In this document: positions 18,906-28,015 of the stretch, piece after piece
Position numbering within the stretch: position 1 is the first letter of the stretch
How the letters are laid out: every line of letters begins with the position of its first letter
From: Neisseria chenwenguii
GTDB lineage: Bacteria; Pseudomonadota; Gammaproteobacteria; Burkholderiales; Neisseriaceae
Assembly (NCBI RefSeq): GCF_002216145.1
Contig: NZ_CP022278.1
Span: 2,294,001-2,358,000 of the forward strand
Length of the DNA: 64,000 bases
Reading direction: 5' to 3'
Notes under the pieces: generated by a model
Seen by the model: only the letters and a program-made list of their open reading frames with translations
The model's database searches: none
Told to the model about the DNA's origin: nothing
Translations under genes and position numbers: made by a program

Positions 18906-20336
18906 TTACGCCCCCAAACTCTCCACAAACTTCATCACTGCCGGCACGGCCAATACCACCAATGCCAGCAACACCGCCTTTTCATAGCCGTTAAACCGCC
19001 AGCCACCGTGGTGTTTGCGTTGCGAATAGAGAAACAGCAACACGCCCGGCAGATAGAGCAATACCGAAAACAGCAGGTATTCCGTGCCTGCCGCATAAAC
19101 AATCCACAGCGAATACAGCGTCGCCGCCGCGCCGATGAGCCTGTATTTCGGCGCGAGCTTTTGCGTAAACGACAGCTTGAGCAGATATGCGCCGACCAGC
19201 AGGTAGGGAATCAGAATCATCGAAGTCGAAATCATCAGCAGCGCGCTGTAACTGTTGCCCGTTTGCCAAACCAGAAACAGGCAAAGCTGCACCGTCAGCG
19301 TGGTAAACAGCAGCGAACCCTGCGGCACTTCGTTTTTGTTGAGCGGAATAAACGAAGGCGGAAATGTGCCGTTTTTCGCACCCAGATGCGGAATTTCCGT
19401 CGCATAAAGCGTCCAGCTCAGATACGACGACAAAACCGACACCATCAGGCAAACCGTAATCAGCACCTTACCCCAGCCGCCGACCATATACGCAAGCACG
19501 CCCGCCATCGACGGATTCGCCATTGCCGCAATCTTGGCGCGCGGCAGCACGCCCTGCGCCAAGAGTGTAATCGCCACATACATCGCCAGCGTCAGCGCCA
19601 CGCCGATGACTGTTGCCTTGCCCACATCGGCGCGGCTTTTCGCGTGTTTCGACAACACCGCCGCGCCCTCGATGCCGGTAAACACCCACAGCGTAATCAG
19701 CATCGTGTTTTTCACCTGCGTCATCAGCGAAGTATCGGGATTTTCCGGCGTCGCCAGCGAAGCGCCCGACCAGTCGGCCGCAAACACATCGCTTTTAAAG
19801 AAATACGCCGCCAAACCGATAAACAGCAGCAGCGGGAAAACCTTCACAAACGTCGCCGCCAGATTCACGCCCGCCGCCTCGCGGATACCGTGTGCCACCA
19901 GCGCATACACCAGCCACGCCACCGCCGACGCCCCGACAAACGAGGCCGTCGTATTGCCCTTGCCGAACACCACCGCATCCGGAGTATCCACAAGCGTACC
20001 GATGCCCTCAAAGGCCACCACCAGATAGCCGACGATGCCCACCGTGGTGCAGAGCCAGTAGCCCCACGCCGAGAAAAAGCCCATCAAATCGCCGAAGCCG
20101 TCGCGCGCGTAGGTGTAGATGCCGCCGTCCAGATCGGGTTTCAGCTTTGCCAAACAGGCAAACGACACGCCGAGAAACATAATCCCCGCGCCCGTAATCA
20201 GCCAGCCGATAAGCAGAGCTTGCGAGCCTGCCGCCGCCGCCATATTCTGCGGCAGGCTGAAAATGCCGGAACCTATCATCGAGCTGATGACCAGCGCCGT
20301 CAGCGCGGTCAGGCCGATTTGTGATTTGCTGCTCAT
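18906..20336 (-). CDS. Basic amino-acid/polyamine antiporter (ArcD/AdiC-like APC transporter)
   Basis: 476 residues with about 12 hydrophobic segments, an inner-membrane amino acid-polyamine-organocation carrier. The start MSSKSQIGLTALTALVISSMIGSGIFSLP contains the family's GSGIF substrate-binding loop. It is closest in appearance to arginine/ornithine and arginine/agmatine antiporters (second segment GGIYTYARDGFGDLMGF). No arginine deiminase or decarboxylase gene is adjacent, so the exact substrate is open. It is monocistronic, and a DUS pair precedes it. Confidence 0.88.
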   Translation of the reverse strand: MSSKSQIGLTALTALVISSMIGSGIFSLPQNMAAAAGSQALLIGWLITGAGIMFLGVSFACLAKLKPDLDGGIYTYARDGFGDLMGFFSAWGYWLCTTVGIVGYLVVAFEGIGTLVDTPDAVVFGKGNTTASFVGASAVAWLVYALVAHGIREAAGVNLAATFVKVFPLLLFIGLAAYFFKSDVFAADWSGASLATPENPDTSLMTQVKNTMLITLWVFTGIEGAAVLSKHAKSRADVGKATVIGVALTLAMYVAITLLAQGVLPRAKIAAMANPSMAGVLAYMVGGWGKVLITVCLMVSVLSSYLSWTLYATEIPHLGAKNGTFPPSFIPLNKNEVPQGSLLFTTLTVQLCLFLVWQTGNSYSALLMISTSMILIPYLLVGAYLLKLSFTQKLAPKYRLIGAAATLYSLWIVYAAGTEYLLFSVLLYLPGVLLFLYSQRKHHGGWRFNGYEKAVLLALVVLAVPAVMKFVESLGA

Positions 20337-20389
20337 GAAATATTCTCCTTTGTTGGTCGAAAGGAAGCGATTGTACGCAAATAAACCGC

Positions 20390-20418
20390 AGGCCGTCTGA
20401 AATTTTCAGACGGCCTGC
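20390..20418. terminator. Inverted uptake-sequence pair between the permease and YceI genes
   Basis: GCAGGCCGTCTGAAATTTTC followed by AGACGGCCTGC forms a perfect 13-base stem; it has no T-run, so termination is uncertain. Confidence 0.45.
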
Positions 20419-20474
20419 GGCCTCGATGAAGAAGGAAAAATGAAAAAATCTGATTGTTCGGTTTGCGTTGCTCC

Positions 20475-21137
20475 TTACTCTTTGCGGGTGAATTCTGCAT
20501 TAAATGAAACGGGAATCTGCTGGACGATAGAGCTCAAGCCCATTACTTCGACCAGTTTGGCCACGCCTTCGGTCATTTCCATGGCTTTAATATCCAGGAT
20601 AACCGGGCTCAATGTGCTGACCATAATCTTATCCGCACTGACGCGTTGGGCAGACAAATCGGCTTCAAGGTTGATTTGCTGGCCGTGGATGTCCAACACC
20701 AAAGGCTGTTTCAGCTTGAGGGTTTCGCCCAGTGCCAATTTGCTGACTGCATCGACGTCTACTTTCCCGCTGATGCCGGCTTTGGCGAATTTGGCGGTTT
20801 CGAATACCCAGTCTTTCAAACGTTGGTCGCGGATTTCGATGCCGGTTTTGACGCTGCTCAAATCCACTTCCATCTTAAATTCGCCCTGTTTGTCCAGCAT
20901 GGCTTGGCTGGCGGTAAAGCTCGATTGCTCGGTGGTACTGCCGAGCTGCTTGTTGATTTTGCTGCTGAGGAAAGAAATGGTTGCATCGGATACTTCCCAG
21001 TTTGCCGCTGTTTGCGGTACGGCCATCATGACTTCGGGCGCATCGGCGGCTTTTGTCGAAGCCGAACCAGAGCTGGCCGGCGAGCATGCGGCAAGGGCGA
21101 GTAAAGACGCGGTTACGATAAGTGTTTGTTTGAACAT
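20475..21137 (-). CDS. YceI-like lipoprotein
   Basis: 220 residues. The lipobox ALAAC (Cys18) directs lipidation, and a Ser/Ala/Gly-rich linker follows. The body (about 45-220) fits the YceI lipocalin-like fold: WEVSDATISFLSSKINKQLG, then EFKMEVDLSSVKTGIEIRDQRLKDWVFETAKFA, the characteristic strand and helix. YceI proteins bind isoprenoids or lipids in the periplasm. YceI is usually a soluble secreted protein, so lipidation is a variation. No partner gene is adjacent. Confidence 0.82.
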   Translation of the reverse strand: MFKQTLIVTASLLALAACSPASSGSASTKAADAPEVMMAVPQTAANWEVSDATISFLSSKINKQLGSTTEQSSFTASQAMLDKQGEFKMEVDLSSVKTGIEIRDQRLKDWVFETAKFAKAGISGKVDVDAVSKLALGETLKLKQPLVLDIHGQQINLEADLSAQRVSADKIMVSTLSPVILDIKAMEMTEGVAKLVEVMGLSSIVQQIPVSFNAEFTRKE

Positions 21138-21773
21138 ATGATTTCTTTCTTTAAAAGTGAGAGTTTATTCCGCACCTGCACCGGATTTCGGATGTTTCCA
21201 GAACGGTAGGCGGCGGGAGGAAAGGTGTTGCGAACTGAATCTGTCTGATTTGACGGACAGCATGAAGAAATCTGACAATTATTTTTAAAAAATTTTTAAA
21301 CTGTTGTTTTCGGTATGTTTTCTGTAAAAAACCGTTTGGGAAAAATATTCGGACAAAAAAGCGGGATGCCTTGTTTTCAGACGGCATGGCACGGCAGCCG
21401 CGGGGCGGTGGTGCTCCGAAAGTTTCAGACGGCATTCATATGTAAAAGAATGCCGTCTGAAAAACGGACGCGGCCGCTGCCGTATCAGGGCAGATATACG
21501 GCGGGCGCGGCTGATGCAGGCTGGTTTTTTTCATGCAGGCGCTACAGCCGCCGCTGATTTCGGGCGGGTCATGCCGTCTGAAAAACAGGTTTTGGAAAAA
21601 AGCCTGTTTGAAGTTTTTTCAGGCGGCTTTATTTGTGAATCTCATAGAACGCGTGCATGCTTCGGCATACACCCTACTCGTTTGGGTTGAACGGGTTGGG
21701 TCGTTTGCAGCGGGTGTCGGGTTACGCCGCAAAAGGCGCGGCTGACCCAAGCTGCGGCTGGCTTTTTTGTTTT
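21138..21773. other. 636-base gene-free stretch with AT-dialect uptake sequences
   Basis: No credible gene on either strand. It holds an A/T-rich segment (21270-21310) that may carry the YceI-gene promoter, an inverted AT-DUS pair at 21423-21463 (TTCAGACGGCAT / ATGCCGTCTGAA), a further AT-DUS near 21572 and an AACAGG...CCTGTT hairpin near 21584-21610. A degenerate member of the GGGTTGGG repeat family lies at about 21690-21765. This density of AT-dialect uptake sequences is unusual for the window. Confidence 0.5.
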
Positions 21774-22706
21774 TTACCTGCCAAACTGCTTGCGCCACGC
21801 GTTCGGCTGTACCTGATAGTAACGGTAAAACTGCGTACGGAACGAAACCGTATTTTGAAAGCCGCAGCGTTCGGCGATTTGGTCGATGGTGAGCGAGGTG
21901 TTTTCCAGTAAATCCAGACTGAGTTGCAGGCGCTCTTGGTGCAGCCATTCGAGAAAAGTGATGCCGGTGGCTTTTTTGAAGTGGCGGGTAAAAGTGCTGC
22001 GGCTCATATTGGCCTGTGCGGCTGCGCTGTCGGTACTGTGCGGTAAATGCAGCGTGTCTTTCAACGTATTTATCAATATGTTGATTTTCTTGTCTCGGGT
22101 TGATTGCGCCAGCGGCCGTTCGATAAACTGTGCCTGCCCGCCTTCGCGGTGCGGCGGTACGACCAGGAGCCGGGCCGCTTTGTTGGCGGCTTTCACACCG
22201 TAGAATTTGCGGATAATATGGAGACAGCAGTCTAGTGCCGCTGCTGTGCCCGCAGAGGTAATGATGTTGCCGTCTTCGACGTAGATCGAATTGATGTCCA
22301 GCGCCACTTGGGGAAAACGGCGGCGGAAATCGTCGCTTCCCAGCCAATGCGTGGCCGCTTTTTTGCCGTTCAAAAGTCCGGCATAGGCCAGCGCGTACGT
22401 GCCGTAACAAAGCCCCACCAGGCATGCGCCGCGTCCGCAGGCGGCCTGAAGCGCTTTGACCGTTGCGGTATCGGGCTGCGTATCTGCGTCTGCCCAGCCG
22501 GGAATGACGATGATGCGGCATTCTTCCAAGAGATCCAAGCCGCCGTCGATTTTCGGCTGCATGATATTGTTTGCCAAGGGTTTGCCCGTCGGCGTGATGA
22601 TTTTAACGTCAAACAAGCCTTCCGATGCATCTTGGAAAGCCATATAAGGAACGGAAAAATGGAAAGGATTGATGTCGGGATAGAGCAGCAGGGCGGTTTT
22701 GAGCAT
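21774..22706 (-). CDS. GlxA-family transcriptional regulator (DJ-1/PfpI-like + AraC HTH)
   Basis: 310 residues from the ATG at 22706. An in-frame extension to 22784 is possible, but its residues are not conserved-looking. The N-terminal DJ-1/PfpI-like sensing domain (about 1-180) contains LVGLCYGTYALAYAGLLNG and AATHW. The C-terminal AraC/XylS double helix-turn-helix (about 205-305) contains MSRSTFTRHFKKATGITFLEW and IAERCGFQNTVSFRTQFYRYY. Regulators of this family typically control adjacent metabolic genes. The divergent gene at 22856 is the obvious target candidate, with about 150 bases between them. Confidence 0.88.
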   Translation of the reverse strand: MLKTALLLYPDINPFHFSVPYMAFQDASEGLFDVKIITPTGKPLANNIMQPKIDGGLDLLEECRIIVIPGWADADTQPDTATVKALQAACGRGACLVGLCYGTYALAYAGLLNGKKAATHWLGSDDFRRRFPQVALDINSIYVEDGNIITSAGTAAALDCCLHIIRKFYGVKAANKAARLLVVPPHREGGQAQFIERPLAQSTRDKKINILINTLKDTLHLPHSTDSAAAQANMSRSTFTRHFKKATGITFLEWLHQERLQLSLDLLENTSLTIDQIAERCGFQNTVSFRTQFYRYYQVQPNAWRKQFGR

Positions 22707-22855
22707 GGTTGGTATCCGAATCGGAATCAGGCGGCATGGAAAAATATCTGACCCGATTTTTATGTTTTTTGAGCCGATAGTCAATTATCGGGAGATTTTT
22801 ACATAGATACAATTCGTTTTATCCGTTCAACCCGATGCAAGAATAAGGAAATACC

Positions 22856-23704
22856 ATGAAAGCCAGTCAAACCATGCTCCTGACCGCCGCACTGCTTGCC
22901 GCCGTTCCGGCGATGGCCGAAGTCGGTTACCGGCATATCCGCAACGCAACCGCCAAAATCCACTACGGCGGCGTAACCTTCCTAGTCGATCCGTATCTCG
23001 CCGGCAAAGGTGCGTATGCGGGTTTCGAAGGTACGGTCAACAGCCGGAAACGCAACCCGCTGATTGATATGAAATCTTCTCCGGCCGAAATCATCAAAGG
23101 CGTGGATGCCGTTGTTGTTACCCATACCCACGACGACCACTGGGATAAGGCCGCGCAGAAACTGCTGCCGAAAAATCTGCCTGTATTCGTACAAAATGCG
23201 GGCGATGCCAAAATCATCCGCAGCCAAGGGTTCCGGGATGTACGCGTAGTCGGACAAAACACCGTATTTAAAAATGTACGCCTGAGTAAAACGGGCGGCC
23301 AGCACGGCACCGATCAAATGTATGCAGTTCCGCAGCTGGCCGAGCTGCTCGGTGAAGCAATGGGTGTCGTGTTCCAAGCTCCGAACGAAAAAACCCTGTA
23401 CATCATGGGCGATACATTGTGGAACTACCATGTTGACCACGCACTTGCGCAATACAAGCCCGAAATCATCGTGATGAACACCGGCAAAGCCATGCTGCAG
23501 AATATGGAGGGCGGCATCATCATGGGTACGGAAGACGTGGGCAGGGCCTACCGTGCCGCACCGAACGCAAACATCATTACCGTGCACATGGATGCGGTCA
23601 ATCATGCTACCGTCAGCCGCAACGATATGCGGCGCTATGTGAAAGCCAACGGGTTGGGCAAGCGCGTCGCCGTGCCGGAAGAAGGAGAAGTGTTGAAGTA
23701 TTGA
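22856..23704 (+). CDS. Periplasmic metallo-beta-lactamase-fold hydrolase (UlaG-like)
   Basis: 282 residues. A Sec signal peptide of 21 residues ends PAMA. The metal-binding motif HTHDDHWD is at about residues 85-92, with later ligands at GGQHGTDQM (about 149), MGDTLWNYHVDH (about 184) and VHMDAVNHAT (about 243). Close relatives are UlaG-like lactonases and YcbL-type hydrolases; the substrate is unknown. Export to the periplasm is unusual for UlaG-like enzymes. It is divergent from the GlxA-type regulator, which may control it. AAGGAA precedes the ATG. Confidence 0.88.
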   Translation: MKASQTMLLTAALLAAVPAMAEVGYRHIRNATAKIHYGGVTFLVDPYLAGKGAYAGFEGTVNSRKRNPLIDMKSSPAEIIKGVDAVVVTHTHDDHWDKAAQKLLPKNLPVFVQNAGDAKIIRSQGFRDVRVVGQNTVFKNVRLSKTGGQHGTDQMYAVPQLAELLGEAMGVVFQAPNEKTLYIMGDTLWNYHVDHALAQYKPEIIVMNTGKAMLQNMEGGIIMGTEDVGRAYRAAPNANIITVHMDAVNHATVSRNDMRRYVKANGLGKRVAVPEEGEVLKY

Positions 23705-23745
23705 TGCCGGCCGTTCGAGGTACCCGCTTCGCCATTCGAACGACA

Positions 23746-23783
23746 AAATGCCTGTCTGAAAAGATTTTCAGACAGGCATTTGA
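23746..23783 (+). terminator. Inverted TGCCTGTCTGAA-dialect uptake pair
   Basis: AAATGCCTGTCTGAAAA pairs with TTTTCAGACAGGCATTT over 17 bases, 40 bases after the stop of the MBL-fold gene. Both halves are the TGCCTGTCTGAA variant rather than AG-DUS. Confidence 0.6.
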
Positions 23784-23918
23784 TGTTTCAGAGGGTCTTT
23801 GCGGAGGACAGGCCTGGTATCGATACCCGTCCTGCGGCGGTACTGTTTTCAGACAGGCATTCTGTCTTTCAGACGGCAAGAGGGCCTGAAAAAAAACAGC
23901 CGGGCCGTCTGAAAACCC

Positions 23919-24200
23919 TCACACCATCGGGTTTTCCCATGCGCCTTTGGTATCGGCGCCGGTTTCTTCCGCCAGCTTCTCGAAAGTTTGGATTTCGTCG
24001 GCGGATAAAACGATTTTTGCAGCGGCTGCGGCGTCGGTAACGTGGTGCGGTTTGGTTAAGCCCGATAAGCGGCGGCATGCCTTTGGCGATTGCCCGGGTG
24101 ATGGCGGTTTGCGCGGTTTCGGACGAACCCATGCCGTATACGGCGGCGGTGTCCCAGAGGTGGAGGCCGTACTGCCGTGTGCCCCAAAATCAGGTACCCA
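23919..24200 (-). pseudogene. Aldo/keto reductase remnant (internal deletion plus frameshift)
   Basis: On the minus strand a segment reads QYGLHLWDTAAVYGMGSSE, the N-terminal active-site region (Asp and Tyr) of aldo/keto reductases. It runs within a few codons into AIAKGMPPLIGL. After a one-base frame change it continues TKPHHVTDAAAAAKIVLSAD, EIQTFEKLAEETGADTKGAW and ENPMV stop, which is the family's C-terminus. A complete enzyme is about 320 residues, so most of the barrel is missing. The remnant is followed on the same strand by the quinol-monooxygenase/oxidoreductase genes' locus and fits a once larger redox cluster. Confidence 0.82.
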
Positions 24201-24230
24201 ATGAGATTTTTGGTAGGTTTTTTTAGGGTG

Positions 24231-24956
24231 TTACTCCCTGCTTTTTAAAACGTCGAAACGCAGTCCGCCTTTGTTTTGCAGAAGGGCAGGGGTGATTCCG
24301 ACGGCCTGTTTGGATGCCGTCATGTCCGCGGTCTGTTTGAGGTAGGTTTGAAAATGCGGTGTTAGGCGGTGTGCCTGATAGGCGGCATCGTCGGCGTAGA
24401 TTTCGAAGAAATACCAGCGGTTGGGCGCGGATTTTTCGGTAGCGGCGTAGATGGCGCGTACGCCGCGCTCTTTTGCCACGGCCTGCGCCATTTCGTCGTG
24501 AACGGTGCGGGCGAACGCGGCGGCGTGTTCGGGTTTGACATCGACGATGACGAGGTTGGTGCGGGTTGCGGCGCTTTGCCGCACGGTTTTGTCGCCGAGA
24601 AACTGTGACACCAGTTCGATGCGCTTTTTATGGTCGGTCAGAATCTGCGGCGAGGCTTGAAGGAACGCCTTGTATTGCGGCGACTGCAAATGCGCCTGAT
24701 AGGCGGCATTGTCCGCATAGATTTCAACCATATAGGCCAGGTTCGGATTGTCTTTGCGCTTGACGGAATACATCGCCGGCGTGCCTTTTTCGCCGCCGAC
24801 CGAGGCGGTGATGTTGCGGCTGCCGATGTCGTCGTAATGTGCGGTTTTGCCGTTTTGGATGCCGAGTTCGAACAGGTTAAACACGGGCGCGGCAGCGGCC
24901 GTTTGAACGGTCAACGCGGCGGCCAATGCGGCTACGGCAAGGGATTTTTTGAACAT
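24231..24956 (-). CDS. Secreted tandem antibiotic-biosynthesis-monooxygenase (ABM) protein, putative quinol monooxygenase
   Basis: 241 residues. A signal peptide of about 22 residues ends TAAAA. Two ABM-type alpha-beta domains follow, recognisable by the repeated motif VEIYADNAAYQAHLQSPQYK (about 77-96) and FEIYADDAAYQAHRLTPHFQ (about 178-197), each within the YgiN-like quinol monooxygenase fold. Export and duplication distinguish it from single-domain cytoplasmic YgiN. It likely acts on quinones or related redox compounds in the periplasm (inference). It is part of a run of minus-strand redox genes at 24231-26184. Confidence 0.82.
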   Translation of the reverse strand: MFKKSLAVAALAAALTVQTAAAAPVFNLFELGIQNGKTAHYDDIGSRNITASVGGEKGTPAMYSVKRKDNPNLAYMVEIYADNAAYQAHLQSPQYKAFLQASPQILTDHKKRIELVSQFLGDKTVRQSAATRTNLVIVDVKPEHAAAFARTVHDEMAQAVAKERGVRAIYAATEKSAPNRWYFFEIYADDAAYQAHRLTPHFQTYLKQTADMTASKQAVGITPALLQNKGGLRFDVLKSRE

Positions 24957-25245
24957 GGCGGGATTCCTTATTTGGAAGCGGTTTTCAGACGTCCTTTCAG
25001 GCTGCCTGTTTTGGCCGTCTGAAAGGTTTTGTGGCCGGGCATTCGTGCAGGCTTTGGCTCCGCCTGTTTCAATTTGCGTCAGGCGTAAATGCCAAGCCTA
25101 CGGTTACGGTGCTGAAAGATTGCAGGCTGCGTCCGGCAATCAGATTTCAGACAGGCATTTTGCTTTTTTCATCAGACGGCCTTTCGGGCTGTTTGAACCG
25201 TCTGAAAGGTTTGCAGGCCGGGCATTGATGTCCGGCCTGGGTGTG

Positions 25246-25815
25246 TCAGTGGTGGCGGCGTGCGGACTTGCCGCGAACATGGCTGCCGAGCGGGGATTGC
25301 AGGCGTTCGGTTACGGCGGCCTGCCATTGTTTCAGGCCCGCATCGTCTACGGCATTCGAGCCGTTGAACATCAGCGGTGTGCTGTAGGTCATGCTGGTGT
25401 AGTAGGCGCTGGCTTCGAGCGGGCTGAAGACGTCTTCGGGCGTACGCTGGACCAAACCTTCGCGGGTATAGGTTTCCGCTGCGGCGCCTGCGGGAGCGAT
25501 GATTTGCAGCTCTTTGTTTTCCAGTGCATAACCGCCTTCGCCAAACGCCCAGCCGTATGCCCAGACGGCGTTCATATAGGCTTTGAGCATGGGCGTGAGG
25601 TTGAACCAGTGGACGGGAAACAGGTAAACGATGCGGTCGGCGGCTTCGTGCGCGGCCTGTTCGGCTGCGACGTCGATGGCGGCAAAATCGCTGCCGTACA
25701 TCTCGTCGATGTTGCGTACGGTTACGTTTTCGACGGCGCCTGCGGCTTCGGCCAGCGCGCGGGTGACGCGGGAGTTTTTGTAGTAGGGGTGGGATACGAT
25801 GACAAGGGTTTTCAT
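25246..25815 (-). CDS. NAD(P)H oxidoreductase with flavodoxin-like fold (KefF/MdaB family)
   Basis: 189 residues. The FMN/FAD site is SHPYYKNSRVTRAL (about 8-21), and the quinone-reductase signature is YLFPVHWFNLTPMLKAYMNAV (about 64-84). It catalyses two-electron reduction of quinones or similar compounds in the cytoplasm, protecting against redox cycling. It lies between the secreted ABM protein and the DUF1330 protein on the same strand, a common partnership in stress operons. The C-terminal GSHVRGKSARRHH is basic and probably disordered. Confidence 0.9.
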   Translation of the reverse strand: MKTLVIVSHPYYKNSRVTRALAEAAGAVENVTVRNIDEMYGSDFAAIDVAAEQAAHEAADRIVYLFPVHWFNLTPMLKAYMNAVWAYGWAFGEGGYALENKELQIIAPAGAAAETYTREGLVQRTPEDVFSPLEASAYYTSMTYSTPLMFNGSNAVDDAGLKQWQAAVTERLQSPLGSHVRGKSARRHH

Positions 25816-25878
25816 TTTGGGAATCCTTTGGGCGTTGGAGGGTTGTCAAACCGGGTTTTTCAGACAGACATCTGTTTT

Positions 25879-26184
25879 TCAGACGGCCTGTTCCACGCCT
25901 TCGACAAACCAGGCGCGGCTTTCGGCGGCGGTGTGGCGGATACCGATGATGGCTTGGTACTCGGGCGATTCGTGCCAGGCGTGCGCCTGTTCCATGCTGT
26001 CGAAGCGCACCATCACGATTTTGCCCTCGGGCGCGCGGCCCTCCAGCGTTTCGGCCGCACCGCCTGCAATCAGACGGCGGCCGCCGAATTTTTCAAATGT
26101 GGCGGCAACCTGCTGCTGATAGGGTTTCATTGCTTCGGGGTCGTTGATTTTGACGTCGATGATAAAGTAAACGGGTTTGCCCAT
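25879..26184 (-). CDS. DUF1330 domain protein
   Basis: 101 residues matching DUF1330, a ferredoxin-like dimeric alpha-beta fold: YFIIDVKINDPEAMKPYQQQ near the start, GGAAETLEGRAPEGKIVMVRF (about 41-61) and WHESPEYQAIIGIR (about 69-82). The function is unknown, though family members sit in redox or stress operons, as here. The stop codon TGA lies inside an AG-DUS, so the C-terminal GVEQAV is uptake-sequence-encoded. It is divergent from the LysR gene at 26277. Confidence 0.85.
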   Translation of the reverse strand: MGKPVYFIIDVKINDPEAMKPYQQQVAATFEKFGGRRLIAGGAAETLEGRAPEGKIVMVRFDSMEQAHAWHESPEYQAIIGIRHTAAESRAWFVEGVEQAV

Positions 26185-26276
26185 GTTTTTGCTCCTGTTC
26201 GAAGAACGGAAGCCATTATGACGTGTTCGGGCCGTCTGAAAAATCCTATAATCGGAAAAACATACTCAACCGGTAG

Positions 26277-27761
26277 TTGACAATCATGCAGAAAACCGAA
26301 GACTGGCGCTGCATCCAATCCTTTATCCAGGCCGCGCACAGCGGCAGCTTTACCGCCGCCGCCCAACAACTCGGCCTTACCGCCGCCGCTGTCAGCAAAA
26401 ACGTTTCCACCCTCGAAAAATCGCTGGGCATCCGCCTGTTCAACCGCACCACCCGCACGTTAAACCTGACCGACGGAGGCCGTCTCTTTGCCGCGCAGGC
26501 CGCCGAAGCGTTCGAACTCCTGCAAAACGCCGCCGAAAACGTCCGTCTCGCAGCCGGACAGGACAGCGCCGGCAGCGTGCGCATTTCCCTGCCCAACACT
26601 GTCGGGCGGCTGTTTGTCGTGCCCCATCTGGCCGAATGGCAGAAGCGTCACCCGCTGATACGGCTCGATTTGGATTTCGACAACCGCCCCGTCGATTTCG
26701 TCAAAGCCGGTTGCGACCTCGCCGTGCGCGGCGGCAATATCCCCGATTCCTCCATGGTTTCGCGGGAGCTGGCCGAAATGCCCCTCTGCCTCGCCGCCTC
26801 GCCCGACTATCTCTCCCGATACGGCACGCCCCGTTTTTCAGACGGCCTGTCCGCCCACCGCCTCATCGTGCGCCGTCTAGGCACCGACCAACTCATGCCG
26901 TGGCACTTCAAAAATGCAGACGGCGGCATCCGAACCTACCTGCCCGCTGCCCCTGCACTCATCCTCTCCGAACCCGAAACCTTGCTCGAAGCCACGCTTG
27001 CCGGCTGCGGAATCGCCGAGCTGCCGCTTTACCTCGCCCAAGCCCACCTCAAAACAGGCCGTCTGAAAACCGTTCTGTCCAAACAGCACCACAAAGACAG
27101 CGCCCGCCTCGTGCTCCAATTCCGGCGGCAGTACCATAAACGGCCGCGCCGGAATCTTGCTGCCCGGGTGGTTGGCCTGCTTTGCAAACTTGCCGCCAAA
27201 CCGCAACGCTTTGGCACGTTTAGGGCGGATAACGTGCGCCGCCGTTTTGCCGCCGAAATGGTGGATGGCCGCATAAACCACATTCGTGCCGACAACGGCT
27301 TCGTTGCCGGTGCTCGCCTGCGTAATCGAGTTTCTCAGACGGCCTGTCGCCTGCAAAATGCCCGACCCCTTGCGCAGCGGCGGATACTTGTGCGGCTCCC
27401 AGCGCGCAGGCCGTCCGCCTGCCTCGAAGTTTTCAATCACGGCGTTGTGCATTATCCGTGCCAAATCCGCCATCAAGGGCTTGGTGTTGCCGATTTTGTC
27501 GGCTGCCTCATTCAGACGGCTTTCCAGCTCTTTTGTGTTGATTTTTATTTCGATCATGGGTATATTGCTCTCAATAGCCATAAAACTCGGGTTTCCTACT
27601 GGAAAGGTTACGGCCACGTCATCGTGTCGCGTATTATCCTGTTCGAATCAGGCAATGAGTTTTATGGCTTTTACCCCCACCGTGCCCTGCTGGCGCCGAG
27701 GGTGAGGGCGGCGGCGGAATTTTTGGCGGAGAAGATTAAAGCGGGAATGGCGGAGCGGTAA
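26277..27761 (+). pseudogene. LysR-family regulator interrupted by a phage-derived insertion
   Basis: The first roughly 283 codons are a normal LysR regulator: winged HTH with FTAAAQQLGLTAAAVSKNVS (about 21-40) and the periplasmic-binding-like effector domain. After RLKTVLSKQHHKDS the protein sequence turns into nonsense composition for about 170 codons. It then resumes a typical LysR C-terminus, FYGFYPHRALLAPRVRAAAE, in the same frame by chance. The intervening DNA encodes, on the opposite strand, a Mu-like virion morphogenesis protein. The locus therefore reads as one 494-codon open frame but is a split gene. It is divergent from the redox genes at 24231-26184, its probable former targets. 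Confidence 0.8.
27126..27557 (-). pseudogene. Mu gpG-like phage virion morphogenesis protein, C-terminally truncated
   Basis: From an ATG at 27557 the minus strand reads MIEIKINTKELESRLNEAAD, RLRNSITQAS, VVYAAIHHFGG and SKIPARPFMVLPPE, the conserved course of the Phage_tail_S/gpG family needed for tail or head completion in Mu-like phages. About 140 residues remain. The usual C-terminal end is replaced by antisense LysR sequence. The right-hand phage/LysR junction lies near 27640-27660. No other phage gene is present, so this is an isolated remnant. Confidence 0.75.
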
Positions 27762-27794
27762 CGTATCGCGAACCCACATCAAGAAATCTGCTTC

Positions 27795-27840
27795 GCAGGC
27801 TGCGGCTTGCCGTCCTGTATCTTTTTGTTTTGTTTCACTA
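27795..27840. repeat. Half Correia element remnant
   Basis: The segment GGCTTGCCGTCCTGTATC to TTTCACTA closely parallels the right end of the complete Correia element at 35429-35585 (GCCTTGCCGCCTTGTATC to TTTCACTATA). The left half is missing. Confidence 0.6.
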
Positions 27841-27881
27841 AAAATGCCTGTCTGAAAAACCGTTTTCAGACAGGCATTTTT
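27841..27881 (+). terminator. Inverted TGCCTGTCTGAA-dialect uptake pair
   Basis: AAAATGCCTGTCTGAAAA pairs with TTTTCAGACAGGCATTTTT around a 3-base loop: a strong hairpin with a T-tail, and both halves are the variant dialect. Confidence 0.65.
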
Positions 27882-28015
27882 AACGGGCTGCATCCCAGAT
27901 GCCGGAGGACGCGCTGAAGACGTTATCGGGTGCCGAAGGACGGACAGTTCCGTTTCCGATACTTGGCGGGTCGCTTTTTCCGGTTCGGGTGTGGCGCCGT
28001 CGCCGTTTATGGTTT

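Noticed and set aside
18870..20324. 484-codon plus-strand frame opposite the permease
   Set aside because: Arg/His/Gln-rich shadow composition; the minus strand encodes a clear 12-segment APC transporter.
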